Below are positions 28,387-37,337 of a DNA stretch of 64,000 nt, piece after piece. The first letter of the stretch is position 1. Each line of letters opens with the position of its first letter. Source of the DNA: DATGPD01 sp041398565 (GTDB taxonomy: Bacteria; Planctomycetota; UBA1135; UBA2386). The stretch spans positions 496,001 to 560,000 of the forward strand of contig JAWKUN010000006.1 in assembly GCA_041398565.1 (NCBI GenBank). Reading direction: 5' to 3'. Made by a program: the position numbers and the translations under genes. The notes beneath the pieces were generated by a model. That model was not told the DNA's origin, did not search any database, and saw only the letters and a program-made list of their open reading frames with translations.

Positions 28387-29127
28387 GTGCGAACTTTCTC
28401 TCCGTCCATCCACGCTGCCACGACGGTGCAGAGCAAGCAGGAGCTGGCGCAGTCGATGGTCTCCGCCGGCCATTTCGCCGAAGCGACACTCGGTCAAGTC
28501 GCGCAAGCCATGGCCGTCGGCATCGCGCTGGCGCTGGTGCTCGTCTGGCACCACCGGCGCTTCGCCTCCGTCGTGACGAGCCGCGCCGAGCTGCGGGCAG
28601 CGATTCCCTTCGTGTTGTTGACCACCATTCTGGTGATCAGCGTCGTGAAGTCCTCCCTCGCGCTGTCTCTCGGCCTCGTCGGCGCGCTGTCGATCGTTCG
28701 CTTCCGCACGCCGCTCAAGGAGCCCGAGGAGCTCGCCTACGTGTTCTTGGCCTTGGCGATAGGGCTCGGGCTCGGGGCGGCGCAGCTTCTGCTGACCGTC
28801 GTCGCGACCGCCATCATCCTGGTGTTCCTCGCGGTCGTGAAACTCCATCAAGACACGGACCCGCGCAAGCAGGTGTTCCTGTCGGTCGATCTCGATGGGA
28901 GCACGGCGCCGGGCACGACCCTCGGCCAACTGCACGACATCATCGGCCGCCACGCGCGGAGCTGCGACCTGCGTCGCTACGACGCGCGGACGCAGGGCGT
29001 GGAAGCGACGTATGCGATCGACTTGTCGAACGTCTCCGACGTCGACAAGCTCGCCAGCGCTCTGCGCTCTGCGTTCCCGTCGATCGGAATCACCTTCCTC
29101 GACCAGACCCGACTGCCGGCAGTCTGA
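28387..29127 (+). CDS. DUF4956 membrane protein
   Basis: 246-residue protein of the DUF4956 family. About four to five membrane helices lie between residues 38 and 152 (ALALVLVWHH, FVLLTTILVISVV, the family core SLGLVGALSIVRFRTPLKEPEE, LAYVFLALAIGLGLGA, LLLTVVATAIILVFLAVV). The C-terminal about 95 residues are cytosolic and alpha/beta in pattern (QVFLSVDLDG, YDARTQGVEATYAIDL, FPSIGITFLDQ). The gene is first in a tight operon: 3 bases separate it from the CotH-like gene at 29131, which overlaps the VTC-domain gene. DUF4956 genes are often found beside VTC-domain genes, which supports a shared membrane machine; the exact role is unknown. Confidence 0.88.
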   Translation: MRTFSPSIHAATTVQSKQELAQSMVSAGHFAEATLGQVAQAMAVGIALALVLVWHHRRFASVVTSRAELRAAIPFVLLTTILVISVVKSSLALSLGLVGALSIVRFRTPLKEPEELAYVFLALAIGLGLGAAQLLLTVVATAIILVFLAVVKLHQDTDPRKQVFLSVDLDGSTAPGTTLGQLHDIIGRHARSCDLRRYDARTQGVEATYAIDLSNVSDVDKLASALRSAFPSIGITFLDQTRLPAV

Positions 29128-29130
29128 GCG

Positions 29131-31740
29131 ATGCGTGTTCCGTGCCGAGCGGCTCCACCGACGCGCGCCTCCCTGCGGCCGGCCGTCGTCGCGGCGGTGG
29201 TGACCGCGCTGGTCGTCGGGCCGGGCGTATGGCTGTGGTGCGATGGACGCGAAGCCGCCGACCATTGGTTCCGCGCGCGCGGCCACCACACGATCGAGCA
29301 CGACACCACGCTGTGGCAGGCCGTGGGACAGCTCGCTACACGCTGGCTCGCCGATGCGCCCGCTCCGCGGCTCGAGCTCGACATCGCGTTCAAGAACGTC
29401 CAGAAGCTGCGTGCGATGCAGCGCGAGGCTCTGCGGCTGGGTCGCATCGACGAGTCGGCCAAGTCGACCGTTGCCGGCCACGTCACGCACGAGGGCCAGA
29501 GGAGCAAGGTGAAGCTGCGCCTCAAAGGCGACAGACTCGACCACGTGAGCGGGAGCAAGGTCTCGTTCCGGGTCTCCGTGACCGATGACCACCCCGTCCT
29601 GGGCATGCGCGTGTTCTCGCTGCAAGCGCCGGAGTCGAAGGGTTACCACCTCGAAGCGCTGTTCCACGCGACCGTGCGCTGGGCCGGACTGCTGTCGCCG
29701 CGCTACGAGTTCGTGCGCGTCGCGTGCAACGGCGACGACCTCGGCGTGATGGCGCTCGAGGAGCACTGCACCAAGGAGATGCTGGAACGGGAGGGACGCC
29801 GGGACAGCGTCGTCGTCCGCCTCGCCGAGGACCACATGTTCGCCGAGCAGCTGCGCCTCGGGTCGATCGATCCGCTGCGCGTCCCGGCCGACGACTACCG
29901 TGCGGCGCCCGTCGAAGTGATGGGTGGAGGGTCGGCCCGGAAACAGCCGGCCCCCGTGCAGGCGCAGGCGACCGGCCTGCTGCGTGCGTTCGTCTCGGGT
30001 TCGCTCGCCCCGGCCGACGTGTTCGACGTCGAAGCGCTCGGGGCCTACCTCGCCGTCTGCGAACTCTGGGGCCTCTGGCATCCCCTGCGCTGGCACAACC
30101 TGCGTTTCTACTTCGATCCGATCAGCGGAAAGCTGGCGCCGATCGGCTTCGACGGCAACGTGCAGACGCGGCGGCCGATCGGCCGACTCGTGACGCCGCA
30201 GGAACCGATGATCGCGGCGATGCTCGCGGACCCCGCCGTGTTCGCTGCGTTCCGGTCCAGCCTCGCCGGGATCTGCGCCGCGACGTCGGATGGGCGCCTT
30301 CCCGCCGCGCTGGCCGAGACACAAGGACGCGGGCTCCCGATCCTGCACTGCGAGTACCTGCTGCTGCAGCCGTTCGACCTCGACGAGCTGCGGGCCCGCG
30401 CGCGGCACCTCGAAGGCGTGCCGGACGTCGCCTTCCGCAACGCAGAAGGTGATCCCGGTCTGCTGCCCGTGATGTTGACCGAACACGGATCGGGCAACTA
30501 CGAGGTGCGCAACATCGCGCCGTGGCCCGTGGTGCTGCACGGTCTGCGCTGGCTGCGCGGCGATGGCACTGCGCTGGCCGTGGAGGAGCCGGCTGGCCTG
30601 GACTTGCCTCGGACTCTGGCGGCGCGGCCCGAGGAGGGTCCGCTGCCGGCGCTGGCCTTCGTGATCCGGCCGACCACGGCGACGGCTGGTGCGACGCTGC
30701 AGGTCGACGCCCAGGTGGTCGACGTCGGCGCGCGGCACTTCGTGAGCGCGGTACCGCAGCCGGTGACGCCGCGTTCCCCGTCGTTGCCTGCAGCTACGCC
30801 GGCCGAGCTGCAGGCGAGCCATCCCTGGCTCGAGCTCGACGAGGACGGGGTGACATGGCGCGCCGCGTCGGGAACCCATGCCATCCGCGACTCGCTGATC
30901 CTGCCGGCCGGGCATCGCCTGGCGCTCGGGCCGGGTACACGTCTCGTGTTCGAAGCGAGCGCCGCGCTCGTGGTGCAAGGGCCGCTGCTGTGCGAAGGCA
31001 GCGAAGCATCGCCGGTAGAGCTTCTTCCTCGTGGTGAAGGCTGGCCGGGGATGCTGGTGCTGGCTCGGCGCAGCGACGTTTCCGTGTTCCGGCACGCGGT
31101 CGTCCGCTCCACGACCGGAGTGGCGGCGGGTGCGGTCGTGACGAGCGGAGGTGTCGTCTTCCAGGGCGGCAAGGTCGTCTGCGAGGACGTCGTCCTGCGC
31201 GGCACGTCAGCAGAGGACGCACTGAACGTGGTCCGCGCCGAGCTCGAGATACGCCGTCTCGGGATCGAAGGGACCCGTTCGGACGCGCTCGACGGCGACT
31301 TCGTGCGCGGCACGGTCGCCGACTCCTGGTTCCGCGACATCGGTGGCGACGCCGTCGACGTGAGCGGAGCCGACCTGCACGTGGCGTCGTGTCGCATGGA
31401 CGAGGTGCGCGACAAGGCCCTCTCGGTCGGCGAGGGGTCGCGCGTCGCGGCCATCGGACTGCACGGCGGGTCGATGGGCGTGGGCGCAGCCTGCAAGGAC
31501 GGCTCCGAGCTGACACTCGAAGACAGCCGGTTCGAGCGACCGCTGCACGCAGGCGTGATGTGCTACGTGAAGAAGCCGGAGTTCGGGGCCGCCCGGGCCG
31601 TGCTGCGCGGCGTGACGGTCTCGAACGCGGTGCCCACGGCTCGTGTGCAACTGGGCTGCCGGTTGCTGCTCGACGGCAAAGAGGTCCCCGGGGAAGCCAT
31701 GGACGTCGACGCCATGTACGCGTCGATCATGCGCAAATGA
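29131..31740 (+). CDS. CotH-kinase-like protein with C-terminal beta-helix
   Basis: 869-residue protein with one N-terminal membrane anchor (about 17-36, AVVAAVVTALVVGPGVWLW). Residues about 90-420 match the CotH/spore-coat-kinase fold: KVKLRLKGD, GMRVFSLQAPESKGY, the NGDDLGVMALEEHCTKEML segment, and CELWGLWHPLRWHNLRFYFDPISGKLAPIGFDGN with the acidic metal-binding end. After a linker, residues about 560-860 form a parallel beta-helix (ILPAGHRLALGPGTRLVFEASAALVVQGPL, GTVADSWFRDIGGDAVDVSGADL). CotH proteins phosphorylate proteins, so this could modify a surface or partner protein. Its TGA overlaps the next gene's ATG by 4 bases (ATGA), showing translational coupling. Confidence 0.83.
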   Translation: MRVPCRAAPPTRASLRPAVVAAVVTALVVGPGVWLWCDGREAADHWFRARGHHTIEHDTTLWQAVGQLATRWLADAPAPRLELDIAFKNVQKLRAMQREALRLGRIDESAKSTVAGHVTHEGQRSKVKLRLKGDRLDHVSGSKVSFRVSVTDDHPVLGMRVFSLQAPESKGYHLEALFHATVRWAGLLSPRYEFVRVACNGDDLGVMALEEHCTKEMLEREGRRDSVVVRLAEDHMFAEQLRLGSIDPLRVPADDYRAAPVEVMGGGSARKQPAPVQAQATGLLRAFVSGSLAPADVFDVEALGAYLAVCELWGLWHPLRWHNLRFYFDPISGKLAPIGFDGNVQTRRPIGRLVTPQEPMIAAMLADPAVFAAFRSSLAGICAATSDGRLPAALAETQGRGLPILHCEYLLLQPFDLDELRARARHLEGVPDVAFRNAEGDPGLLPVMLTEHGSGNYEVRNIAPWPVVLHGLRWLRGDGTALAVEEPAGLDLPRTLAARPEEGPLPALAFVIRPTTATAGATLQVDAQVVDVGARHFVSAVPQPVTPRSPSLPAATPAELQASHPWLELDEDGVTWRAASGTHAIRDSLILPAGHRLALGPGTRLVFEASAALVVQGPLLCEGSEASPVELLPRGEGWPGMLVLARRSDVSVFRHAVVRSTTGVAAGAVVTSGGVVFQGGKVVCEDVVLRGTSAEDALNVVRAELEIRRLGIEGTRSDALDGDFVRGTVADSWFRDIGGDAVDVSGADLHVASCRMDEVRDKALSVGEGSRVAAIGLHGGSMGVGAACKDGSELTLEDSRFERPLHAGVMCYVKKPEFGAARAVLRGVTVSNAVPTARVQLGCRLLLDGKEVPGEAMDVDAMYASIMRK

Positions 31741-32423
31741 AGACGGACGACAGCGCGGACCCGCGGCACGAGCTCAAGTTCGTGGTTCGGGCGCAGTCGG
31801 CCGGCCACCTCGAGACCTGGCTGCGAACCTGCGCGCTGGGCTTCGTGACTGCGTTCCCCGACCGCGTCGTCAACAACCTCTACTTCGACTCCGTCGAGGG
31901 CACGGCGCTGGCGGAGAAGCTGGCCGGCGTGTCACGGCGGGCGAAGGTTCGCTACCGGTGGTACGGCGAGCCGCTCGAGATCGCCCCGGGCCGCCTCGAG
32001 ATCAAGCACCGTCACAACGGCGTCGGCTGGAAAGAGACATTCGCGTTCACGGAGGAGCCGCCAGCGCGAGGGCGCGCCGCGTTCGTCGGCGCGATCCGCC
32101 GTGCGGTGCCGGCTGAGGCGAGGCCCTGGCTCGACGACCTCGCCGAACCGACGCTGATCACCCGCTACCGGCGCTCGTACTACGTCAGCGCGGACGGGGC
32201 GGTGCGCGCCACCGTCGACCGCGACCTCGAGGCGTTCGATCAGCGGCTCGGGGCGTTCCCGCGCCTGCACGGAGCTGCGCCGATGCCGGACATCCTCGTG
32301 CTCGAGCTGAAGTTCGCGCGTGCGCAGCGAGCACGGGTCGTGCGCCAGCTCGGCGAACTCGCGCTCGTCGCCTCGGCCTGCTCGAAGTTCGAGCTGGGTA
32401 TGCGCGCGGTCGCGGGTACCTGA
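31737..32423 (+). CDS. VTC-domain polyphosphate polymerase-like protein
   Basis: 228-residue cytosolic protein of the VTC/triphosphate-tunnel family. Strands carrying the expected acidic and basic tunnel residues are visible: HELKFVV (Glu12, Lys14), NNLYFDS, KVRYRWYG, RLEIKHR (Glu88, Lys90), ITRYRRSYYV, VRATVDRDL and LVLELKF. In yeast this domain makes inorganic polyphosphate from ATP. The start at 31737 overlaps the previous stop (ATGA). With the DUF4956 membrane protein and the CotH-like protein it forms a three-gene operon that could make polyphosphate at the membrane and couple it to protein modification; the latter part is inference. Confidence 0.88.
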   Translation: MKTDDSADPRHELKFVVRAQSAGHLETWLRTCALGFVTAFPDRVVNNLYFDSVEGTALAEKLAGVSRRAKVRYRWYGEPLEIAPGRLEIKHRHNGVGWKETFAFTEEPPARGRAAFVGAIRRAVPAEARPWLDDLAEPTLITRYRRSYYVSADGAVRATVDRDLEAFDQRLGAFPRLHGAAPMPDILVLELKFARAQRARVVRQLGELALVASACSKFELGMRAVAGT

Positions 32424-32446
32424 TCGCCGCGGCCGACGCCCGCTCT

Positions 32447-34147
32447 TCAGGGGGAGACGACGACCCGGCCGCCGTTGCTGGTAATGACGCCGAGCGGGTT
32501 GATCCCCGGCTCCCAGCCCAGGCCTTGCGAGAACAACTGCAGTCCGCACGCGCCGCTGAGAGGCGGGATGGGCAGCGGCAGCGACCCGGCGCCGCTGGCG
32601 AGGGCGATGGGGATCAGGATCTCGAGCGGCTGGTAGAGCGTGCAGCCGGGCATGCCGGCCGCCGAGAGATCGAGCGGCGGCTGGTCGCGCAACGCGAGCA
32701 CGATCCACGCCAGCGGGACCGCCGTCGGCCCCTGCGCCAGATCGAAGTGGAGCACCTGTCCGACCTGCGACGAGCCCGAGAACGACAGAGAGAACGGACG
32801 TGACGCCGGGCAGCCCGTGCCGAACGTGTAGGTGGCCGGGGCCGACGGCATGCCGCAGTAGGCGCGCAGCCCACCCGAGTCGATGCCCGCGCCGGTATCG
32901 AGGCCCGGCACACCAGCGATGATGTCGCCGATGCCGTCGCCATCGAGGTCGCCCGCGAAGGCAACGCCACGACCGAGCTGGTCGCTGTGGGCCGAACCAT
33001 GCGCGGCGAAGATGCGCGCGAACGTCGCGCCCGAGTAGACGTAGACAGTCCCACCGTTCGGGGCGCCGGTGTCCTCGAGGAACGCACCAACCACCAAGTC
33101 TGGCACGCCGTCCGCGTCGAAGTCGCCGCCGCCGATGGTCAAACCGAAGTACTCGTACGGATGCGAGCCATGCAGGATGAGGAGCTGGGCGCCGGTACGG
33201 CCGGAGAACAGCCGCACTGCGCCGGCATCGTCGCCGTTGAGCTTGTGCTCGGGCTCGGCGATGAAGAGGTCGGCATGGCCGTCGCCGTCGACATCGCCGA
33301 TCTTGGCGAACGCGGTGCCGAACTCGTGCCCGGCGCCCTGGCCGTGCAGCAAGTGGAGCACGCTGCCGTCGGCGCCCGAGTAGACGGTCGCGCTGCCGGA
33401 CTTGAGGAAGCCGACGTCGGCCCACGGCGCTGTCACGATGAAGTCGGGGAAACCGTCGGCATTCACGTCACCGACCTCGCCGACCCACGCGCCGAAGTGG
33501 TCGCCCTCGGCGACCCCGCGCAGGTCGCGCAGCACGCTGCCGTCGCGGCCAGAGTAGACGCGGGCGATGCCCGTGTCGGGCCGCGGTGCATCGGCGAGGT
33601 GGAAGCCCACGATGAAGTCGGCGCGGCCGTCACGGTCGATGTCGGCAGCCGAGCCGACCGCGTAGCCGCACTCGTCGCCGGCCGCGTCGCCGTCGATCGT
33701 GTAGAGCACGCTCCGCGTCCGGCCGGAGAGGACCTGTGTGCGGCCCGAGTGCACACCGCGGGGATTGGCCCCCGGTGCGCCGACGATCAGGTCTTCGACG
33801 CCGTCGCCATCGACGTCCCCGAGGCCGGCCACCGCGAAGCCGAACAGATCGCCCGGGTTGGCACCCACGAGCGTGGCAATCACCCGCCCACCTCGCCCGA
33901 CGAGGCTGACCTTGCCGCTGTCGGTTCCCCCCGCATCCGACCAGGGGCCGCCGACCACGACGTCGGCAAGGCCGTCGCCATCGAGGTCACCGCAGCCGGA
34001 GACGGCTTCGCCGAGAGCGTCGCCAGCCGCGTCGCCGGACATGGTGTAGAGGACGCGGTTCGTTTGAGCCGTGCCTGCGCCGAGGAGGAACGCGCCGACG
34101 ACGCACGCGGAGAAGAGGCTGGACGGGAGGGAGACGAGGTGAAGCAT
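32447..34147 (-). CDS. Secreted FG-GAP repeat protein with shared C-terminal domain
   Basis: 566-residue exported beta-propeller. The start at 34147 gives the signal peptide MLHLVSLPSSLFSACVVGAF. Seven FG-GAP repeats are visible (CGDLDGDGLADVVVG, LGDVDGDGVEDLIVG, AADIDRDGRADFIVG, VGDVNADGFPDFIV, IGDVDGDGHADLFIA, GGDFDADGVPDLVVG, AGDLDGDGIGDIIAG), each with a calcium-binding DxDxDG loop. From about residue 440 the shared C-terminal domain starts (TYTFGTGCPAS) and ends with GVITSNGGRVVVSP; this is the clearest example in the window, with the 'GxGCP ... PGCTLY ... ACGLQLFSQ ... TSN' spacing. Ligand unknown. It is convergent with the VTC gene, 23 bases apart. Confidence 0.85.
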   Translation of the reverse strand: MLHLVSLPSSLFSACVVGAFLLGAGTAQTNRVLYTMSGDAAGDALGEAVSGCGDLDGDGLADVVVGGPWSDAGGTDSGKVSLVGRGGRVIATLVGANPGDLFGFAVAGLGDVDGDGVEDLIVGAPGANPRGVHSGRTQVLSGRTRSVLYTIDGDAAGDECGYAVGSAADIDRDGRADFIVGFHLADAPRPDTGIARVYSGRDGSVLRDLRGVAEGDHFGAWVGEVGDVNADGFPDFIVTAPWADVGFLKSGSATVYSGADGSVLHLLHGQGAGHEFGTAFAKIGDVDGDGHADLFIAEPEHKLNGDDAGAVRLFSGRTGAQLLILHGSHPYEYFGLTIGGGDFDADGVPDLVVGAFLEDTGAPNGGTVYVYSGATFARIFAAHGSAHSDQLGRGVAFAGDLDGDGIGDIIAGVPGLDTGAGIDSGGLRAYCGMPSAPATYTFGTGCPASRPFSLSFSGSSQVGQVLHFDLAQGPTAVPLAWIVLALRDQPPLDLSAAGMPGCTLYQPLEILIPIALASGAGSLPLPIPPLSGACGLQLFSQGLGWEPGINPLGVITSNGGRVVVSP

Positions 34148-34840
34148 GGTCGGGTCCGGGCCAGGGAGCCACGGCGACGGAGGGGATTCCCGTAGCCGCG
34201 AGGTCCCCCCGCGGTGTCGCCTCCGCCGGGATCGCCCGGAGGAGCGTACGACGCGACACGACGGGAGACGGCCTTGGTGTGACGAGGGCACCGCCGCCGT
34301 GGGTTCCTCGCAACTTCGACCGAGGGCCGAGGGAACGTAGGACGAGCTCGTACCGACCGGCGAAGCGTGGCGACTGCCAACTGGCGAACCGGCCCTGCCG
34401 CGGATGCTTCGAGCGTGGGGAGCTTGGCGCAGAGCTGGGCCGAGGGCACCCATGCAGCGCGCGCGCCTCGGGACGACCCAACGACCGATGGGCGGACGAC
34501 TGGAGATCACCGTCCGTCATACCAGCCTGCGGATCGTGCCAGGCCATGCCGCCGAGAGGTTCGACCTCTAGATCCGGTCGCGATGCGACGTGGGCGCGAT
34601 GCCAACGACCCTTGGCGTTGGTCGCACCTGCGCGCAGCCCCTCTCGGCGGGCCGGTCTGCAGCGGCAAGGGTGGCCGCCATGTCCGCGAGTCGTTCGCCG
34701 ACGTCGTGAGTTCCCTGTGCGCCTTGACTACGGTGAGAACGTGACCAGCCCGTACGGAAGAGCCCGACTCGCCGAGGTCGAGGACCGGCGACGACGGCGC
34801 ATCGTAGCCGCACTCCTCCGGGCGCTCGGAGGGCGGCGCC
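34148..34840. other. 693-base region without a recognised gene
   Basis: It lies upstream of the leftward FG-GAP gene and downstream of the leftward serine hydrolase. Open frames cross it on both strands but none has family resemblance, a plausible start, or third-position codon bias like the neighbours. One short hairpin (CTCCG/CGGAG type near 34225-34247) is visible. The promoter of the FG-GAP gene should be in its left part. A decayed gene cannot be excluded. Confidence 0.4.
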
Positions 34841-36004
34841 TCAGCGCTTCTCCGCCATCGGCAACGACAACGTCTCCATGCACAGCGTCCGGACCTTGGC
34901 CATCACCGGCCCCGCCGTGCTGGTGTTGAAGGCCGCGAGCGCGCCGGTGCGCGAAGCCGGGTGCACGTAGAAGAACGACACGAACGCCCGCTGGCCGCCG
35001 GTGTGCGTGGCGAAGCGCGATCCGCCGCGCGTCTGCACGAAGAAGGCCAGACCGATGTGCTCGTCGGCACCCCCGCCGGTGGGCAGCGCCGGTTCCCACA
35101 TCTCGGTCAACGACGTGCGCCGAAGCACCCCCGCCGCGTCACCCTCCGGCGGCACCGCCCCCAGCAGGAAGGCCAGGTAGTTCGCCATGTCGGCCAGCGG
35201 CGCATTGAGGCCGCCGTTGCTCACCGTGATGCCGGTGTCGAAGTCGGGGCCGAGGTCCTTGGCGGCGTCGCCCACCCCTTCGTAGCTGTGCGCGCGGAAG
35301 CGGTGCAAGTGGTAGGGCGTGCCGTCGAAGTAGCTGCGCGCCATCCCGAGCGGCCGCAGCACGTTCTTCTCCATGTACACCTCGTAGTCGTCGCCGCTGA
35401 GCGCCTCGATGGTGCGACCCAAGAAGACGATGCCGGGATTGCTGTACGAGAACTTGGTTCCCGGCGCGAACTCGATCTCGGTGTAAGGCAGCATCGCCAC
35501 CAGTTGGCTCCATTGCGTGGGCTCGTGCGGGTGCCACGGCTTGTCGCCGCCCCACGGCCATGTCGCTCCGCGGAAGCCGCCCGAGTGCGTGAGCAGATGG
35601 CGCAGCGTGACGTCGGAGATCGGGCCGAACGGATCGCGCACGCCGCGCAGTTCGGGCACGAAGTCGACGATCGGCTGGTCGAGGCGCAGCCTGCCGCGGT
35701 CGCGCAGCTGCATCAGAGCGATCCCGGTCAGCGTCTTGGTGCAGCTCGCCCAATGGAAGTTGGTATCGCGATCGACAGCGCGGCCGCTCGCGCGGTCGGC
35801 GAGCCCGTGGGCAGCGAATCCGAGGACCTCTGCGCCACGCACGAACATGAGCGCCGCGCCGACCACGCCCTGCGTGCGGCAGCCGGCGTGGAACTGCTCT
35901 TCGACGGCAGCCCACGCCGACTCGAACGCGAACGGAGGCTCAGCACGGGACGAGGGCTGGACCTGAGCGAGCAGAACCGGCATGGCCAGCAAGGACGCGA
36001 GCAT
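34841..36004 (-). CDS. Exported serine hydrolase, beta-lactamase / class C penicillin-binding family
   Basis: 387-residue protein of the serine beta-lactamase-like superfamily (COG1680). A short leader (MLASLLAMPVLLAQ) suggests export. All three active-site motifs are present: SxxK as Ser87-CT-Lys90 (HWASCTKTLTG), the YxN motif as Tyr187-Ser-Asn (FSYSNPGIVF), and an H-T-G triad at His334 (FATHTGGQ). Family members act as esterases, D-aminopeptidases or carboxypeptidases on peptidoglycan or small esters; the substrate is not predictable. The start at 36004 is the first ATG with a leader. The gene is divergent from the acetyltransferase at 36402 across a 397-base gap. Confidence 0.9.
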   Translation of the reverse strand: MLASLLAMPVLLAQVQPSSRAEPPFAFESAWAAVEEQFHAGCRTQGVVGAALMFVRGAEVLGFAAHGLADRASGRAVDRDTNFHWASCTKTLTGIALMQLRDRGRLRLDQPIVDFVPELRGVRDPFGPISDVTLRHLLTHSGGFRGATWPWGGDKPWHPHEPTQWSQLVAMLPYTEIEFAPGTKFSYSNPGIVFLGRTIEALSGDDYEVYMEKNVLRPLGMARSYFDGTPYHLHRFRAHSYEGVGDAAKDLGPDFDTGITVSNGGLNAPLADMANYLAFLLGAVPPEGDAAGVLRRTSLTEMWEPALPTGGGADEHIGLAFFVQTRGGSRFATHTGGQRAFVSFFYVHPASRTGALAAFNTSTAGPVMAKVRTLCMETLSLPMAEKR

Positions 36005-36401
36005 CGGTAGATCTCAGGTGATGAGGAAGGAGAATGCAAATCGACGCCCGACCACTTGCCCCCCCCATTCGAGCCGCTTCTTCGGGTTGACACCGCGCGG
36101 GCCCTCGCCATGCGGCCAAGAGTCGCGCTTGCCGATCCCCTTCCCAGGCGGGGTTGCCGTGACGCTTGCCCACATCCGCGCAGCGGGACGACGCTGCATG
36201 GTAGCGTCCTTTCGTTGCCTCGTATCGACGGCGAACTGGCGAACGCCAGGCCCCTTTCCCGGCTGCAACATGGCCGATGCCATGACGGCTCAGCCAACGC
36301 GTCTCCCGCGCGGAGCCGTGCCTGCGCCCAGAGATGCCCGCTCCGCACGAACGTCAGCCGGCTATGGTCCGAAGTCGACGGCGATCGGCTACCGTGCCAG
36401 C
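36005..36401. other. Divergent intergenic region between serine hydrolase and GNAT genes
   Basis: 397 bases that should contain promoters for both directions. A perfect 6-bp hairpin CTGGCG-AA-CGCCAG lies at 36236-36249. The acetyltransferase frame stays open across this region, so its true start could be further upstream, but family similarity begins only near 36402. No separate gene is supported. Confidence 0.4.
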
Positions 36402-36908
36402 GTGGTGGCGATCCGAAGACTCGAGCGAGACGAAGCCCCGCGGTTTCGCGCCCTGCGCCTCGAGGCGCGGACCAACGATCCAGACGCCTTCGCTGGCACC
36501 CTGGCGCAGGAAGCCGCGAAGCCGATCGAGTGGTTCTGCGATCGCCTGGCACACGACCCCGTCTTCGGCGCATTCGAACCCACCGGGGAGCTGGTCGGCA
36601 TGGCCGGCTACTCACCCGGTCAGAGTCCGCGAGGCGGGCCGGGCGGCCGGGTCTGGAGCGTCTACGTCCGCCCGGCCTTGCGCCGCCAGCGTATCGGCGA
36701 AGCGCTGATGCGCGCAGTGATCGAGCACGCGCGTGCCCTCGGTCCCCTGCTGCACCTGTCGGTGGTCACCGACAACGTCGCCGCCCGCCGGCTCTACGAA
36801 CGCCTCGGCTTCCAGCTCGTGCGCATCGGCACGGCCGAGATCGTGCGCTTCGACGGCCAGGTCTTCGACGAGGCGCACTACGAGCTGCAGTTCGAGTCGT
36901 CCGGCTGA
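36402..36908 (+). CDS. GNAT family N-acetyltransferase
   Basis: 168-residue cytosolic acetyltransferase. Family sequence begins at VVAIRRLERDEAPRFRALRL, so the GTG at 36402 (or 36405) is the preferred start; ATG codons further upstream would add unrelated sequence. Acetyl-CoA motif A is visible in VWSVYVRPALRRQRIGEALMRAVIEHA (the R/QxxRIG-A pyrophosphate loop), and motif B in LHLSVVTDNVAARRLYERLGFQLV. The WFCDRLAHDPVFGAFEPTGELVGMAGY section matches the usual substrate-side strands of RimI-like enzymes. Substrate unknown. No obvious ribosome site precedes the GTG. Confidence 0.82.
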   Translation: MVAIRRLERDEAPRFRALRLEARTNDPDAFAGTLAQEAAKPIEWFCDRLAHDPVFGAFEPTGELVGMAGYSPGQSPRGGPGGRVWSVYVRPALRRQRIGEALMRAVIEHARALGPLLHLSVVTDNVAARRLYERLGFQLVRIGTAEIVRFDGQVFDEAHYELQFESSG

Positions 36909-37337
36909 CCCGGCACGAACCAGACCGAGCGGCTGTCGGTGTGCCTGGGCCGTCCTCGCGGATTCGGCTGACTGCGTCGATCCGGGACGGAGCATCATTC
37001 AAGGTTCCCGATCGCAGCCTGCGGCTGCACCAGAGGTGCGAGTCGTCGGTGCGCGCCGACCAGAAGAGCCGCAGGCCGCTTTGTCGCCGGGGGCTTGCAG
37101 TGCTGCTCAGGCATGGCGACTTCGGCACCGTGGCGGACTACACGCCCACGCTGCACATCGGCGACACTTCGTCGCTACGAGATCGTGCCTCGTGTCGATC
37201 GCGACGGACTCCCTCTCGACCGGCGCTATCCGCGCGACCAAGGTCGTCCGCCACGTGCGGCCGACCGCGTGGCCGCCGGTCGCAACGCCTGTCGGGTTCT
37301 CGTCTCGCCCGCTAAGCTTCGCGCGGGGCACGACCGG
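36909..37337. other. 429-base intergenic region holding dispersed repeat copy B
   Basis: It lies between two rightward genes. It contains repeat copy B at 37053-37109, preceded by an exact hairpin GCAGCC-TGC-GGCTGC (37014-37028). No gene is supported. The promoter of the membrane protein at 37338 probably lies in the right-hand 200 bases. Confidence 0.5.
37053..37109 (+). repeat. Dispersed repeat, copy B (57 bp)
   Basis: Starts GCGCCGACCAGAAG, centre GCC-GCA-GGC between AAG and CTT, ends TGCAGTGCTGCTCA. It differs from copy A (18129-18185) at only a few positions and matches copy C (24309-24366, minus strand) at both ends. It lies in a non-coding spacer. Confidence 0.6.

Noticed and set aside
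34279..34929. Rightward open frame across the 34148-34840 gap
   Set aside because: Arg/Ser/Pro-rich translation without motifs that runs into the antisense of the serine hydrolase gene; not supported as a gene.
34366..36249. Possible repeat pair sharing AACTGGCGAAC near 34378 and 36234
   Set aside because: Only 11 identical bases followed by loose similarity; too short in GC-rich DNA to call a repeat.
36014..36283. 89-codon leftward open frame upstream of the serine hydrolase
   Set aside because: It has some balanced composition at its end, but no family resemblance, no ribosome site and lies in the divergent promoter region. Kept as non-coding.
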